From Pyrocephalus nanus (lineage: Eukaryota > Chordata > Aves > Passeriformes > Tyrannidae), in contig CM076279.1 in assembly GCA_038380795.1 (NCBI GenBank), forward strand, positions 9,005,001 to 9,069,000: DNA of 64,000 nt. The letters are read 5' to 3'. Positions 12,569 to 25,759 of the stretch are shown here, in pieces (position 1 is the first letter of the stretch; each line of letters begins with the position of its first letter). Both the position numbers and the translations under genes were made by a program. The notes under the pieces are model-generated. The model worked only from the letters and a program-made list of their open reading frames with translations. It was not told the origin of the DNA and did not search any database.

Positions 12569-13125
12569 GAAAGAAGTATTTTAATTAAATACAAACTTCT
12601 GTGGAATATATCTGCTGCTTTCTAAAAGCACCCACGTTTTATCATTAACTCAAAGCCAGAACATCGTGGCTCAACAGAACTATTTACATTTGAAAGCTTT
12701 TCAGCTGAAAATGTGTATGTTTTGGAATTGAAAATCTTTTTTTATGGCTTTCAATTTTTATGGGAACGCTGGAAAATTTCTGCTTTGGGGAAGGACTATT
12801 CTGACTCTAGTAAGACTTTTATTCTCAGAACCAAGCACTATTTCCTCAAAGAGACATTTCTACACTTATTTTCTCATATCTTTTTCTTCCCTCTTGCCCC
12901 TCAGACCATTTCCTTTGACTTGCTTAACTCCTCTTGAAAACCAATAGGAGAAATGGGGCTTTGTGTTTGCTGGCTCCTTGTTTAGGGCAGCTAAACAACC
13001 ACCCTGGAGAGCTCTCTGGCCCGACTGCAGCCACAAAAAAATGCAGATTTTTAGTATTTGAAAGGTTATTTTCAGGCCTGAGATGTATCCCAGCATTTTA
13101 TCCACCTGAGCCTGGCCCCTGCTGA

Positions 13126-13340
13126 ATGATCAGGTGCCATGGGCAGGGCGAGCCCGATGATTTTAATCTAAACGGGCATGACAAGATGAGAGGCCAAACG
13201 CTGAGTGGATTTAATCAACTGACAAGTGCAGTGATTAACCTTAAATATTTTGTAGTCAGTCCCAGAGTGGAATTTCTGCATAGAAATAAGGCCATCAGCC
13301 ACGGGCACTTATTTGCTGGCAGAGTGATGTGCTCAGCCAG
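13126..13340. other. CpG-retaining block, possible conserved non-coding element
   Basis: Contains four CpG sites within about 60 bases at 13147-13202 (ggcgag, cccgat, aacggg, aacgct) together with repeated TTTAATC / GATTAA words (13160-13245). This composition resembles developmental non-coding elements, but there is no alignment to support it. Confidence 0.22.
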
Positions 13341-13819
13341 TGAGGAAGTTCTGGTTATGTGTAAAGCTGTGAGCAGTGACAGACGATGAGTTGTTAAATA
13401 ACTGCACAACTCGTCAGGCACGGGAAGGTGCTTCCAGCCTGGAGTGTGGCTCTCCCTTCCCTGGAGAGCCACAGTGGGCTGGGGACACGTGGGCTCTCCA
13501 GAAATGCCGTGATTTTGTGTTGCCAAGTGCTGCTGCCTCTGCTCTCTGTGGGCTGGGGGGCTTTCCCTGCTGTTCCCTGCTCCTTTCCCTTTAGGGTGCT
13601 GCTTATTGAACCTTTTTATTTTTATGGCAGAAACTTGGGCTGGTGCCTTGTGCACTGAAATGAAGGCTGAAGGGGAGATGGCAGAACTGGACTGTGTGCC
13701 TGTTGTGAGACCTTCTCATCCTGGAGTTGGCCTCTTGTATTTCTCACACCAGAGTTTTGCTTCCAGCCCAGATCCAGGTCAGAGCAGGGGGTGAAACTGT
13801 ATTTTCAGGTGCCTTCAGC

Positions 13820-14260
13820 AGCCTCACACAACCTCAGCTCCCAGCCTGACCTGGACAAAGCTGGAGAATATTCAAAGAAGGGCAACAAAGGTGTGGAAGG
13901 GTCTGGAGCAGCAGGAGGGGCTGAGGGAGCTGGGGGGGCTCATCTTGGAGAAAAGGAGGCTCAAGGGGGACCTTCTCACTCTCTGCAACTCCCTGACAGG
14001 ACGGGGCACCCTGGGGGAGTCAGGCTCTGCTTCCAGGGAACAAGGGACAGGAGGAGAGGAAACAGGCTGAAGTTGCACCGGGAGGGGTTAGGTTGGATGG
14101 TTGGATATTAGGGAAATTTTCTTCACTGAAAGGGTGGTCAAACACTGGGACAGGCTGCCCAGGGCAGTGGTGGAATCATCATCCTTGGAAGTGTTCAAAA
14201 AATGTGTAAATGTGGTGCTTTAGTGGTGGACTGGGCAGTGCTGGGTTAATGGTTGAACTT
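13820..14260 (+). mobile_element. CR1 LINE fragment, ~440 bp of 3' end
   Basis: This is the longest young-looking CR1 piece in the window, in sense orientation. Recognisable blocks in order are: 'ggagaatattcaaagaaggg', 'gagaaaaggaggctcaaggg', 'ggaccttctcactctctgca', 'aggttggatggttggatatt', 'ctgggacaggctgcccaggg', and 'gtgctgggttaatggttgaa'. The 3' end breaks off within the final block before the terminal octamers, so the element is truncated at both ends. A 106-codon frame at 13791-14111 is a shadow of this CR1. Confidence 0.93.
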
Positions 14261-17200
14261 TGTGTACCTCACTGCTTGAATTCAGTATTGCTTCTCTCAA
14301 CCTCTGGATGTTTAACTGTTTGACAATAATATTTAGCATTAAAATTTCATAACATTTTATGTTTAATGGCAGGACATTTCCCTTTTGACTGCACTACACT
14401 GCTGAATTGTCACATCACATCCCAGAGAGCAACGCTGCTGATGTTGGAAGGTGCAAGCCTGGCTCGAACCAAATGCTGCCCTTCTCCACAAGCCTTCAGG
14501 TGGTTTCCACTGCATGGGTGCAGCAAACAATGATGTAAATACAGAAGGAGGAGAAGGCAGAACAGGCAGAGGACATTGGAAGTGACACCCAGTGTGCAGG
14601 TGTGTGTGAAATACCTGGAAGCTGTGGCAGTGGTGCTGGGCACGGCGTCCTTGCAGAGCCCTCCTCTGAGTGCTGACAAACACCCCTCAGCAGTGCTGGG
14701 GCTCAGCGTTCAGCAGACAATGTGGGGAGAGCTTGACAAAAGTGATTTGTTGGAGCAGACACTGCAGAAAGTCAGTGCCATGAAAAATATAAGCCTAGCA
14801 GCGATTATTTATGGCGTGCTGGGATTTCCTGACTGGGTATTTCGGGAGTGCCGCGTGAGCTGGCTTGGGTAGGGACCTTCCTTTAGCAGTGTTGAGGAGC
14901 TCCTCTGAATCCTGAGAGGGATGCAAAAATCTGAAGTCCCTGATGCTGCCTCTAAAGATGGGCTTGTATCCACTGGATTTGGGATGGTATTCCAGCCTGG
15001 AGCAGGTGAAACAAAGGTTACCAGTGCCCATGGAGCCATGGGGCTTGCAGTGGGGCAGCAGGGTGAAAACAGCTTTATTTAAAAGATAAAACATGTTGTA
15101 TAAACCCTACATGCTCCCAAATCTGTGGTGCCCATGCTGACTGTGGAAGACTGGCTGCAGCCATGAATCAAATGCCATAGCTGGACTTGAACCCCTCCCA
15201 CCTTTAAGGAAAAAAGGGTTGTGATGCCCTGGGTTATTCCTGCTTGATAATATCATGCAGCCTTCTCACCCTCTTCCTGAGAAGCAGCACTTGCTGCCTC
15301 CACATGACAGGAGAAAAGTATGTTTTAAAGAGCAATATTAATAATAATAGCAACATTAAAGTGTGGGGAAGGATTACAAAGGTAATTCCGAGATCTTTCT
15401 CAGTAATGCAGGCTATTAACAAAAGATAATCACCTTTAAGTCAGTCACCTTTAGCCCTGGAGTAAAATGGAGGCACAATTATTCAATGCAGTACAAAGGT
15501 AATTTAAATAGAGATGGATGAACCGTCGGCTCTCTCAGTTCTTGCTTGGGAAAGCAGCCAGGGCCAAGTCCTAAAGGGAGGAAAATACAATTAAAAAAAG
15601 GGCAGCAATAAGCAAGTAATTGCTGTGTCCTCCTCTCCATTTTTCCACTGGAGCTGAAGTCGTTCACCTTTTTGGAGAGTAAAAAGGGGAAGGGGAAAAA
15701 AAATAGGAGAACTGTGTTGAAAAGCAATTCTTCATGTTCCTTTTATGAGTAGCACTTGGAGGCTCTTTCACTCCAGACTGCCATAAAATGTCTACATCCA
15801 TTCTCTTTGTCAGAGCTCGGGGGTTTGTCATCAGAAACCACAGGGCCGTGTGGTGTCCTCATTTCTGGCATTGCTGGTCTGTCCTGAGGAGCAGCCTGAG
15901 GAAGGAGGTGGGATGAGGGCTCCTGTGGAAGTACCACATGTGTTCAAAGAGGGCTCAAAGAGGAGCCAAGGAAATTGTTATCAGTGAACCAAGAAGATGT
16001 GGCCGTGATGCTCGTTTCTGTGCGTAGGAAGCCTTTGTGTGTTGGAGACAGGAGCCTCTGTCTGTGCAGCAACAGCTGTGTGATCCCTTCCATTGTGTCC
16101 ATATCCTGCCTTCTTCCCAGAAGATGGCCCGTGGTTTCTGGAGTGCAAGGGCTTGGCAGTTTTTGCAGCGTTGCTTCTGACTGCCACCTCGCTGGCTTTG
16201 TTGCTCAAAAGGGTTATTGGAGCTTTATGCTGGGAAGGAGAAGTGTGTGGACTCTGGAAGCAGTCAGGAGACTGCAAAAGTGACTTTGAAAGGTCTTTCA
16301 AGCTGCAAAGATGAGCAGTTGGGGCCCTTGGAAATGCCCAAGGCAGGGCTGTAGCCACATGCAAGTCGTCTGGACAAGCTGGCACTGACTCACCATCTGA
16401 GCTTGCATTCAAGCAGTTAAAATTCCCACTCTTAACATTCCCACTACTTTTCCTTCCTGCAGAAAGAAGCACTGGGGCTGAGCATCCAAACCCATCCACT
16501 GTCCTTGCCTCCACGAGCAGCAGCAGAATGACAGGCAGCAGCCAGGTGAAGAAAGACTCCTGAGCCTTGTGGCACGTGGCTCAGCCTGACCCCTGCTCTG
16601 GAGCAGCCGAGGACGTCGGGGAGAGATTAGCAGGTATGAGAAATTACAAACAGGATAAACTTCTTGGAAACAAAACTGAGAGCTGCTGGGAGAGGCATTG
16701 TGAGTGGTTGCTAATCCACTGACCAGAGGGAGGAGAAGCTCCATTCCAGCCCGGTGTAGGGTGGGATCAATTCCGTGTTCCTGTTTTATGTCCTGTCTGT
16801 GCAGGCGAGGGGCCTCGTGTGCTCATTCCTGCGCCGTTCCCGAGTGGCTCTGTCTGGACTGCTGCCTGCTGTGGCTTTATAAACACCGTGGTAGGAGCTC
16901 AGGGCCTGATTATTCTCAGAGATGTTATCTCAGTGTGAGCTCCCATTGCTCTTTTTCCCCTGCACAGCTCACGTGGAGGCTCCTTACCAAGGGCTCCTGA
17001 GCTGGTGGCCTGCCTGGTGCCACCTGAGTGGTGGGGCAGCTCCAAAATCCTGGTTTGTAGTGTTGCTACTGGGTACAGCCCCCTGTGTCCCAGGGTTTGG
17101 GCTTGTATGAGAGCAGTGCTGCCGAGGGAGTCCTTGAGAGGAGTCTGGAGGATGTGGAAGAGCCTATGAATAGGGGGATTCCTTGTGCTGCAGTTTCTGA

Positions 17201-20200
17201 GCATAGCCAGGATCAGTGTGGAGGGAGCACTGAAAAGACCTCCCCCTGAAGTGGCAAATGGAGCATAGGAGGAGACAGGAAACTGGCATCAGCTTTTGCA
17301 ACTGGGAACTTTTGACGGCAGAGCCATCAGTTTGGGTTTTGTCTGTGTGTTTGGGTGACACACATAATTTTGGGTGGCTTGTGAGGGGTAACACCATGAG
17401 CAGAGGAAGGGCTGGGGTCAGTCCCTGCCTGTTGCACAGCTCAGTCAGTCAGAGGAGGGCTGCACTGTGCCGGATTCCAGCGCTGTCTGGAAATTCTCCG
17501 TACGTCCATCAGCACTTGCTCCGTCAGGGAGTCGGAACCCTGGGCTTCCAACCAGAGTGGTAAACATTTAGGACCCAACCCAGGATGACAATAACCACGG
17601 CAGAAACCTTTCCATCACACACCAAGCCAAGCCTGGTTTAGGCATTTCAACCCAGAATTTCTCCCCAGGGTTTTTGGGTGGCAGTGCTTGCTCTGGACCC
17701 TTCACTTCGTCCCATAAAACTTTGCTCATGTGCTTGGTCTTTGTCTACCCCCTGCTTCAGGCTCATGTTAAAGACCCTGGTGGAGAATATCTGAAAAAAA
17801 GCAGACAAATTAGCTGTGTAAAAACTGGAGTTTCCTGACAGTGCATTTATTGTGCTCTGATCTTAACCCTTGGTGTTCTGTTCTGGGGCAAGCTCTGAAC
17901 TGGACTCTCCATGTGCTTTGAGGGTTTCTGAGTGCCCTTGGCCTCCAGCACTGCTGAGGTGGGTTCTGCTGACTGTGCTGGCCCATTTGGGGATGTTGTT
18001 TTGCTGCCTTCTTGCTGCAGCACCATGTTGTAGTAGCCCTGTGTAATAGATGGCATTGAGTTTATATTCGGCATTGTGTAGGAGACACTTGTTCCTGGAG
18101 GATGTGAAAGCTGGATCAAAGCCCAGGTTGTTGTTTTCTTCTCTCTCCTGTTGTGTGAAAATGAGGGGCACAGAGGTCTGGGCAGAGCCTCATGGGTGCT
18201 TAGGGGCTGTTGAGGCACCACAACCCTGTTGAGAGCAGTGTGGGTTTGGGGAGAGAAGAAAAGGGAAGCAGCTGAAAATCAAATCCTTCTTGTGTTTTGC
18301 CCATCTGAAGCCCTGAGCAATTTGTGTGTTCGCTTTCAATATCTGTCTATTAAAGCAGACCTTTTTTCCATAGAAATTGCTCTCAGGTTCTTGATCAGCT
18401 TGAATAAGCACAATGCCTTGCCTTGTCAGGGAGGCCAACTCCAGCAGTAAATCTGATGCTGAGAAATTAGGTTTCTCTGCTGCTCCCGAGCTGTCACCGG
18501 GAGAATTGGACGACAGTGATCCGTGGGGAGAGCTGAGCGTGGCATCGCTGGTTGGTGTCTGCCTGAGCAAGGCAGGGCTTCCTTGGCTCACCAGAAAGGC
18601 AGCTTTGCCCTTCAAATTCTCATTGGATTTGTGGTGGACGAACTGGAAGAGCTGGGAACTGAACCTGGGGAGCAGGAGACATTTAACTGCTGCTTTTGGC
18701 TAAGCCAAACGAGAGAACCCCCATAGAGAGTGTTTCCCATATTTTAGTGGAGAAAAACCTGTTTTCCTCTTTCAAAACTCCTGGCAGAGGTGGGGTGGTG
18801 TCTCCTCCATGCAAGGTGGTGACGTGTTGGGGATGACATGTCCCAGCCACTGACTGACCCTTCGTGTCTGGGGCCAGAACGGTTTTTAAAACTGCTGAGG
18901 GACAGCTCACAGCATCTGCTGTTTGCTGTGACAGGTTGAGCACCACCAACTGCTGGTGGCCAAGATACCATGAAACAGGCCTTCAACTCCAGAGACAGCT
19001 TAGTAGAAAAAGGTTTTTTTTAAAAAAAACCCACAAACATTAATACTGAACTCTTTCTTCTGCTTTTGATGGCCTTTACTGTTCATGTTGTCGAGCTTTT
19101 CTCTGCAGCCATAAAATTTCGAAGAGTGTTTAAAAAAAAATAAAATACTAAAGCCGAGATTTTTCTTAAAATCACATGTTTCCAGACACAGGGGACTTGA
19201 AGAGTAAAGCTCCAGACATAATCCTGAGATTTGGCAGTGCTCTTTGTATCATATTAAGTGATGGTCTACAGCACTCGCTAATTGCTGCAGGCTGAAAACC
19301 GACTCTGGCTCCCGACAGAGGGTCTTCTGCTCATTCTCAGCACAGAAGTTGCTCCAGTTCTTCTGGGTAAGAGGGAAATATCACTTTCTAAAGGGCATAG
19401 GTACAAGAATTACTCAGCGATATACCCTGCATTCAGCTTGAATGGTGTTTTTAACTGTTTTATTCAAAACGAAAATTGAGTGTAGGCAACTAGAATGATC
19501 TACAAATGTGTTCCTGAATAATCATACAGGTTATTCTGTCTTTATAAGTCTCCACACTCTGTGGAAGAGCAGCAGAAGAGAGCAGGCTGCTGGTTAAAGC
19601 AGACCATAGTCGGTGATGTGGATTTGATGGACACATCCAGGTTCAATCCACATTTCCCCTCTGTGAACTGGGCTTTGTGCAGGTGCCCAGCAGAGGCAGT
19701 GTTACCTGGCAGGTACAGCACCAGTCTGAAAATAATCCTATTTTCAATGTTCATTAAAATGGGTCTATTTTCGGACCCTAAATCAGGCACTCCTCTGCAG
19801 TGCTATTCTTGCCTGCCCCCTCTGAGTTGTCTGCTTAGGCACAAAAGCTTAGTCCTGTCCCAAATGTGGCACAGGGGGACCCTGCTCCAAGCCAAGGCAA
19901 GGTTTGTGATCGGGCTGGGCTCCCATAGTCTGCATTAGAATGGATTTATGGCAGCTGAACATATTGTCCTTGGCCACAGTGGAGATGTGTAGGTGCCACT
20001 GGAGATCCTGTCCCACGTCCTGCAGGTGTGGTGGGAGGGACAGGACCCCCTGGACAGGAAAGGTGTTTTGCTGCAGAGCTGTCAAACACAATCCTTAGGA
20101 TACAGGAGAGGGAAGCTGGCCTTTTGCCCTTCTCCAGCCAGCTCCCAGCCAAATCCCCATTATCTTTACAAGCATCCTCCACCTGCTCCTGGGCCTGGCT

Positions 20201-20639
20201 GTGCCTTTGCCAAGGCTCTGCTCCGCCCGTCCGTCAGCACTGAGCAATTCTCCCTGTCTGGAGACGCTGCCTTTTGCTTTTTGGCACTGGGCAGGTGACC
20301 AAGGAGCTCCCAGCAAGGGCAAGGAGCCTTTCCACAGTGCTGATCCCACGGGGAAGTCTTCTCTCCTGTCCCGTGGAGCTTTTCACACTGGAAAAGCAGC
20401 AGTAATTCACTGTGGTGGGGGGGATATTGGGGCAAAAAGGCAATTTACCTCGGGTGGGGTTGGAAAGGAAAGCATTTGCCTGCCCTCCTGTTCCCCTCTG
20501 CCCATCCCTGCCCTCGCTCCACTGCCCACATCCCTGTGTCTGGCAGCGCTGGCTCCGACTCTGTCTCCGTGACACATTCCAGCAAACTGCCACACAAACA
20601 CAAACATCAAAGGGCTGGCATGTGTGTTTTCTGAGGCAG
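14261..20639. other. Unique non-coding DNA, no gene seen
   Basis: I see no recognisable exon, RNA gene or interspersed repeat in this ~6.4-kb stretch. Frames of 100-177 codons occur on both strands (for example 15981-16514 minus) but they overlap one another, lack domains and have no linked splice signals. One exact 20-bp palindrome at 19012-19031 is listed separately. Confidence 0.45.
19012..19031. repeat. Perfect 20-bp palindrome, GG-T8-A8-CC
   Basis: The sequence is GGTTTTTTTTAAAAAAAACC, identical to its reverse complement with no spacer. It does not extend outward on both sides. It may simply be adjacent T and A homopolymers, although the GG/CC clamp makes it symmetrical to the base. Confidence 0.9.
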
Positions 20640-21200
20640 CTTTCTAGGTTTTACTGGGCTATAAAATACAGCGACGAGGATATAAAAACAAAGCTGTGAT
20701 GGACTTAGCAGAGAGCCAAAGCAAGCGAGGAGAGAAATGATGAAAATGAGAAAAAGGGTTATGAGCGAGGAATGATGTATCAGCTCCATGTCAGGAGGAA
20801 CAGATTTTAGAATAACTGTGAAGAGCATAAAACTGGTTTAGTCATTAAGAGGGAAAAAAAATATAGAAAAAGGGAGAAAAAAAGAAAAGGAGAAAAAAAG
20901 AAAAGGAGAAAAAATGAAAAGGAGAAAAAATGAAAAGGAGAAAAAAAAAGCTCCCGATAAAAATGAATAAAGGAGGGAACTTCAAAGCATAAATTTCTCG
21001 ACTGCGTGACACTGATGTTTTGAACAGTTGTTCTGTGTGAGATAGCAGCAGTGATTTTAATGAACTTTAAAGAGCAGTATAAATAGGAGCAAACAAAGAA
21101 AGACGATCGCATTAGCACAGAGCGAGGCACGGAGCTAATTGCCTGAACAGGATTTAAATGGCAGGTTATTATTTTTTTATTTATGTGCATAAACCTATTT
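20640..21200. other. AT-rich CpG-retaining region around a minisatellite
   Basis: On both sides of the 16-bp minisatellite the DNA is AT-rich but keeps CpG sites: agcgacgagg near 20672, gcgagg words near 20725 and 20765, and a cluster near 20999-21132 (ctcgactgcgtgac, gacgatcgcatt, agcgaggcacgg). TAAT-, TATAAA- and ATTTAAAT-type words are frequent. The composition resembles conserved enhancer-like DNA. This is inferred without comparison to other species. Confidence 0.28.
20873..20949 (+). repeat. 16-bp purine minisatellite, ~4.7 copies
   Basis: Unit GGAGAAAAAAAGAAAA (copies 1 and 2, starting at 20873 and 20889) changes to GGAGAAAAAATGAAAA (copies 3 and 4, starting at 20905 and 20921). A partial fifth copy starts at 20937 and runs into A-rich sequence. 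The shared A-to-T variant in the later copies points to unit-by-unit expansion. On the minus strand it yields a phenylalanine-rich spurious frame. Confidence 0.92.
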
Positions 21201-24200
21201 TTTCCTATTTGGGCTCAAGAAAATAGAATAAAATAAACTCGAGCATCTCAGTTTGGGTTTTCCAAGGGAATCAAATGCACGCTTGATTTCCATGAAGAAC
21301 GTGAACCGCCGAGCCAAAGGGCACTGAAATGGTGTAGCAGAGAAAGCAGGAGCCTTTTGTTGGCCTGGGAGGGGGCTGGGTGGGGAGAAAGAATTCATTT
21401 TAGTTTGATGCACAGACTCTCTCTGATGTTTCAAATGGATTTCACAGTGTGGCTGCACGGGGGACTCAGAGGATCAGAACCATCAGAAATGGGGAAAAAA
21501 GCAGGTCACCTTGCTCTTGGAGTGGGTCACCTCGTTCTCATCCTGGGCTGGAGATTTTCTTAGGCTTTGGATTTTCAGCTTAGAGCATTGTTTGTACTCA
21601 GGCTGTTTCTTGCTTTCACATGTCCAGTAGCTGAGGGCTCGAGGCCCCCACTGCTGCTGGCAGTGGCTGTGCAGAAGTGGCTGCTGGGGGAGGCAAATGT
21701 GCTCCGTGTATGGCACCTACTTCTGGGCTTGGATACTGTGGGATATCACTGGTGCCTGCTTTCCTGCATTTATGTACTAAATAAAAACTCTTTTTATTGA
21801 TAAAACATATCTTACTATCGTTTAACTGATGGTCAAAGAAAAATTAGGTTATTATTTCCCTAAAGTCTTGTGTGAGTAAGCAAAGAACTCGGTGAAGAAA
21901 ACTCTGTGTGAAGTAAATTAGAGAGCAAGTCAGCTAATGTCTGAAGTTGGAAAATCATCGACCAGATTCCCTTTTGGGTCTGACATTTCTCAGTGTCAAA
22001 TCTCTCTCACCTGTTGCACATTTGGTGGACTAAGAGCCACTGCTGTGGAGACACACAAAGGGAGCCAGCCCTGCACATTTGCAGTGTTGAAAGCATCCTG
22101 GGCTGTGTAATAAGTGGGTTGTCTTGTTAGAGAAATTTGTGGCCCTTCAAGAGCTGCTAAGGAAGTTAATTAAAAATTACAATCTCTAATTGGGTACATG
22201 ACTGGAAAGCCAATGTCCTGTGTACCTGAAGTGTAGAGCAGTGCAACTTCAGATTGCAGTCACTGCTTTCTAATTCCCATCCTGACTTGCCCTGTGAAGA
22301 CTGCAAAGTTTTGACCCACTTCAAGCATTAACGAGCTTATCAGCTCTCCCCAAGGCCCCTCATCACTCTGCTGCTTGTGAAATAGGTTTCTTCTCACCCC
22401 ACAGCCCTTGCTCTCACTGTCACCTCTCCGCCTGCCTTCTTCTGTGCCATTTCTCCTTGGGAGAGGCACCTGCTGTGCAGCACATTCCTGTGCTGACCAC
22501 CCGTGATCCTTGGACGCTTTGCCAAAGACCAGCAGCTGAAGGAGGGAATCATCTCTCTGATTTGTTAACCACAGTTCTGGTCGTGGGTCAGAACAGTAGA
22601 GCCTGGAGAAAATCCAGCCCATCTCCATCAGCTTTGCCAACTGTCACTCCCCATCATAATTTCCCTTCTTTGATTAAAGAGCAATGTGGATTCAGAAACC
22701 CCCAACAGAAGCCAACCTTCAGTGGAAATGTGATTAATCCGGACTTGACTCCATATTTGTTTTAAATTAAAATTCTGGAGGAGTCCATGAGCTTTTCATA
22801 TTCCTTCTTCCTCACCACAAGAGGGACTGGCCCAAGATGGACATTTCTGAGCTGCTTGGATGGCGAGGTATTAGAGCGATTACGATTATCAGCACTGAGA
22901 TTAAGGGATTTGGGTTGAGAAGAGGGGGAATTGGGGAAAGAAAAAGCAGAAGGAAGGCAAAGGAAGAAAGGAAAAATGCTTCAGTGCCTATGCATGAAAC
23001 TTGGAAATAGCTTGTGTTTGCAATCCATCATCTCCTCTTGCCTGCTTTATTTTTAGTGGCCACAGCCTCGGATACGAGGAGAAGTCCTTTAAAGTGTGTC
23101 ACAGTTGGAGGAATAGGCCAGCTCAAAGCAGAAAGGAGGCCCCACAAATTTGCCAGCATCCAGAATCCAGCCCGAATCGAATGCTTGCTCAAGGTTGCCG
23201 AAGGTTCAGGGAACAGAAAGGCTCTTGCAGTGCTGTTTGCTGAAGATTTAATGGGTCAGCCTGTTCTTTTTGGCTGAGCTGAGCCGCGTCTCTGAGCCAG
23301 AGCTCCGAGTTCTTCAGTGCCAAACTCCCTCTGCAGTCAGTGGGGCTGACTTTGGGGAAGTGCCTGGCCTTGCCTGGCTTGAAGCTATTGATCCCCCTGC
23401 AGGGGATTCGGGTGGGTCACTCAGAGCAGGGACATCACAGCTCGCTTTTGCAGAGCTGGCCCTGGCCATGCTGTGCCTGGGTGCTTCTGGCTGCCGAGCC
23501 TGGAGGCTCCATGCTGTGGGTCCTCTTTCCAGGTCAGTGGAGTCCATGTCCTGCGTTTCCTCATTAGCATCACCAAGGATGACCTGTTTGATATGGGTTT
23601 ATTCACGAGGACCTTCCCTCCACCTGTCCAAGTGGGGATGTGCAGCGCGGACTTTGCCCTTGCCTGATCTTGGTGCCCTTCAGAGCAGGACTGATCCATG
23701 AAAACCTTTGTGTTTTAGCAGGATATAAGGATTTTTTTTATGCTCTGCTGAAGGACAGTGAGTTAAGACAGAATGATTCATAACAGGAGAACCCACCCAC
23801 CCTCCTCAGCCCCCCGACCTGGTCTGGACTGCAGCAGTTGCAGTTGGGAATAGGCCAACTCCATCCCTGTGCTCAGGGCTGGAACATGCCCCCGATGGGT
23901 TGAAGTTTCTGCAAGTGTAGGTTTTTCTGAGCTTATGCAAATTCTGAGTTTACAAAAGCCTATGAATTGCCCACATTTTTTCAAGGACAACCACAGGGAC
24001 ATCTCCAATAAAATGCCTGCTCAAAAGTGGGAAAGGCAGGGAGGAATTTTTAAGGAAAAAGTTGCTTGAGCTGTTAAACTTAGCTAAAGAATGTTATTTT
24101 TGCTTCTCTCCTCATCCCAGAAAGGGGCAGGTCATTTTAGATATAAATTAAAGAGAAAATATTGCTGGAGGCAGACTGTTCACCTGTAAAATCTCATCTC

Positions 24201-25759
24201 AAATCATTAAAGTTTGGCAAAGCTGTGTAAACAAGCGAGGCTGAGAAACGTTCAGCAGCTTTAAAACTTGATACTGTATTGCAGATATTCATTGGCGATT
24301 ACATCACATCAAAATAGCAAGTTTTAACTAATATTAAGAAAATTTATGATCAGAACAGGCCAGAATTTAAGTCTCTGCCTTGTGTAAATGTAGATATGGT
24401 TGCCTTTCATTTCATGGTCACCCAGTATTTTTTTTAGATACCGTATCAGAATCTTGTCAAGCGTTCAGTGGTAAGAGGTGAATAGTCTGGGTAAAGGATG
24501 TGCTATCGGATGTTTATGCTGCTCCCGGGAAACACTCCATAGCTCACTGACAGTAGTATCTTGGGACTCTTTATCAGGAATGTAATAAGCCAGAGATATG
24601 GTAAAATTCAAAACGTATTTGGTTTGGACCTCTGAGATCTGGAGCTCTGCAACTCACTGCCAAGGCCAAGCTGTCCCAAAACTGACCTGAAGAAACTTCT
24701 CGCGCGTTTTGGTGGAGTCCTGGAGGTTCAGAACAGCAGAGGTGAGAGGCAGCTTTCATCTGCTAAACAGTCTGTGCTTATTTTTTCTAAAAAACAAACC
24801 GTGTAATTAATATTGGGTCTGATGAATTCCAAAACCCTTCATTGTTTCTTGCTCTTTTTTTGCAGTCATTGCAATCCTTTTTCCCCATGAAAACTGGGTA
24901 TGTTCCACTGGTCAAAACAAAACAATTTTCTTATATTCTGACACCAAAATCATAACAATGAAGTGAACTGAAATCAGATTTTCTTCAGTGGATTACTGAG
25001 AGGCAAACAGAAATGGTATTACAAATAATGCCTCATAATTACAATGGGAATGATGAGCACCCGTAATCACGCCTCACAGCTCTGTTTGTTAATAAGAAAG
25101 CAAAGCAGAGGAGCATTGTGACATTTTTCTTATTATTTTTAATGCAGTCTACAGTCTTCAGGCCAGAAATTTGAAGATGGAACAAATAGCCCTCACTGCC
25201 TCCAATACAAATAGGCTGCAGTGCACTGACCAAGCCTCTGACCTTGGTTTGCTTTAAAGAGGCAAAGACCCCACCAAAGTCTTGATGCAGGGATGGGGAG
25301 CGGGTCTGTGGGACTCTGCTTCGTTTCAGTGGAAACTCTGTGCATTAATCATAGGTTTGACGCACTAAATGTTTTTAATTAACATCCAGCTTAAAACCAC
25401 ATGTGCTCCAGCCTGTGTTCAGAGGCTGGAGCGGCACAGGTAACCTCAGGAAAACCAGGAACAGATGGCAGGGCATGGCCGAGCCAAAAATCAGGCGGGA
25501 TGTTTGTCCACGTTAAGCAGAGCAGGAGCCAGAGCAGCACTTGTGACTGAAGGCTCTGAGAGGGCTGTGTCCCCCTGCCTCAGGGTGGCAGTATCCTGGG
25601 AAGGGGGAGGTTGTGTCCTGCTGGAGTGTGTGCCATTGCTGACCTTTCACCACTCTCCCGTGGTGGAGGAAGGTGCTCATGGCCAACGTGGCTTTTCACT
25701 GCTGGAGTGGCCAGCACTGCTTTTCTGGGAATGGGGAAAATGGTCAGTAAGTGGGGTAC
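21201..25759. other. Unique non-coding DNA, no gene seen
   Basis: No recognisable gene or repeat family. A purine-rich stretch lies at about 22914-22977. A block at 24170-24540 is AT-rich with retained CpGs (aagcgagg, aacgttc, ggcgatt, accgtatc, aagcgttc) and could be constrained. The rest is ordinary by eye. Confidence 0.42.

Larger units (their letters stand above)
9934..13819. other. Mostly unique non-coding DNA
   Basis: No gene seen. Apart from the CR1 tail at 11494-11550 and the A18 run at 12551-12568, the sequence is unique by eye. The block at about 10800-10960 and the block at 13126-13340 retain several CpG dinucleotides in an otherwise AT-rich, CpG-poor setting and are noted as possible conserved elements. 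Confidence 0.45.

Noticed and set aside
15981..16514. 177-codon minus-strand frame
   Set aside because: No domain, no linked exons, and competing frames on the plus strand; consistent with chance.
20200..20560. Possible CpG island or promoter in a GC-richer part
   Set aside because: GC rises but CpGs stay sparse, and there is no TATA or initiator arrangement linked to an exon.
20807..21190. Phenylalanine-rich minus-strand frame
   Set aside because: Its low-complexity part is the translated 16-bp purine minisatellite.
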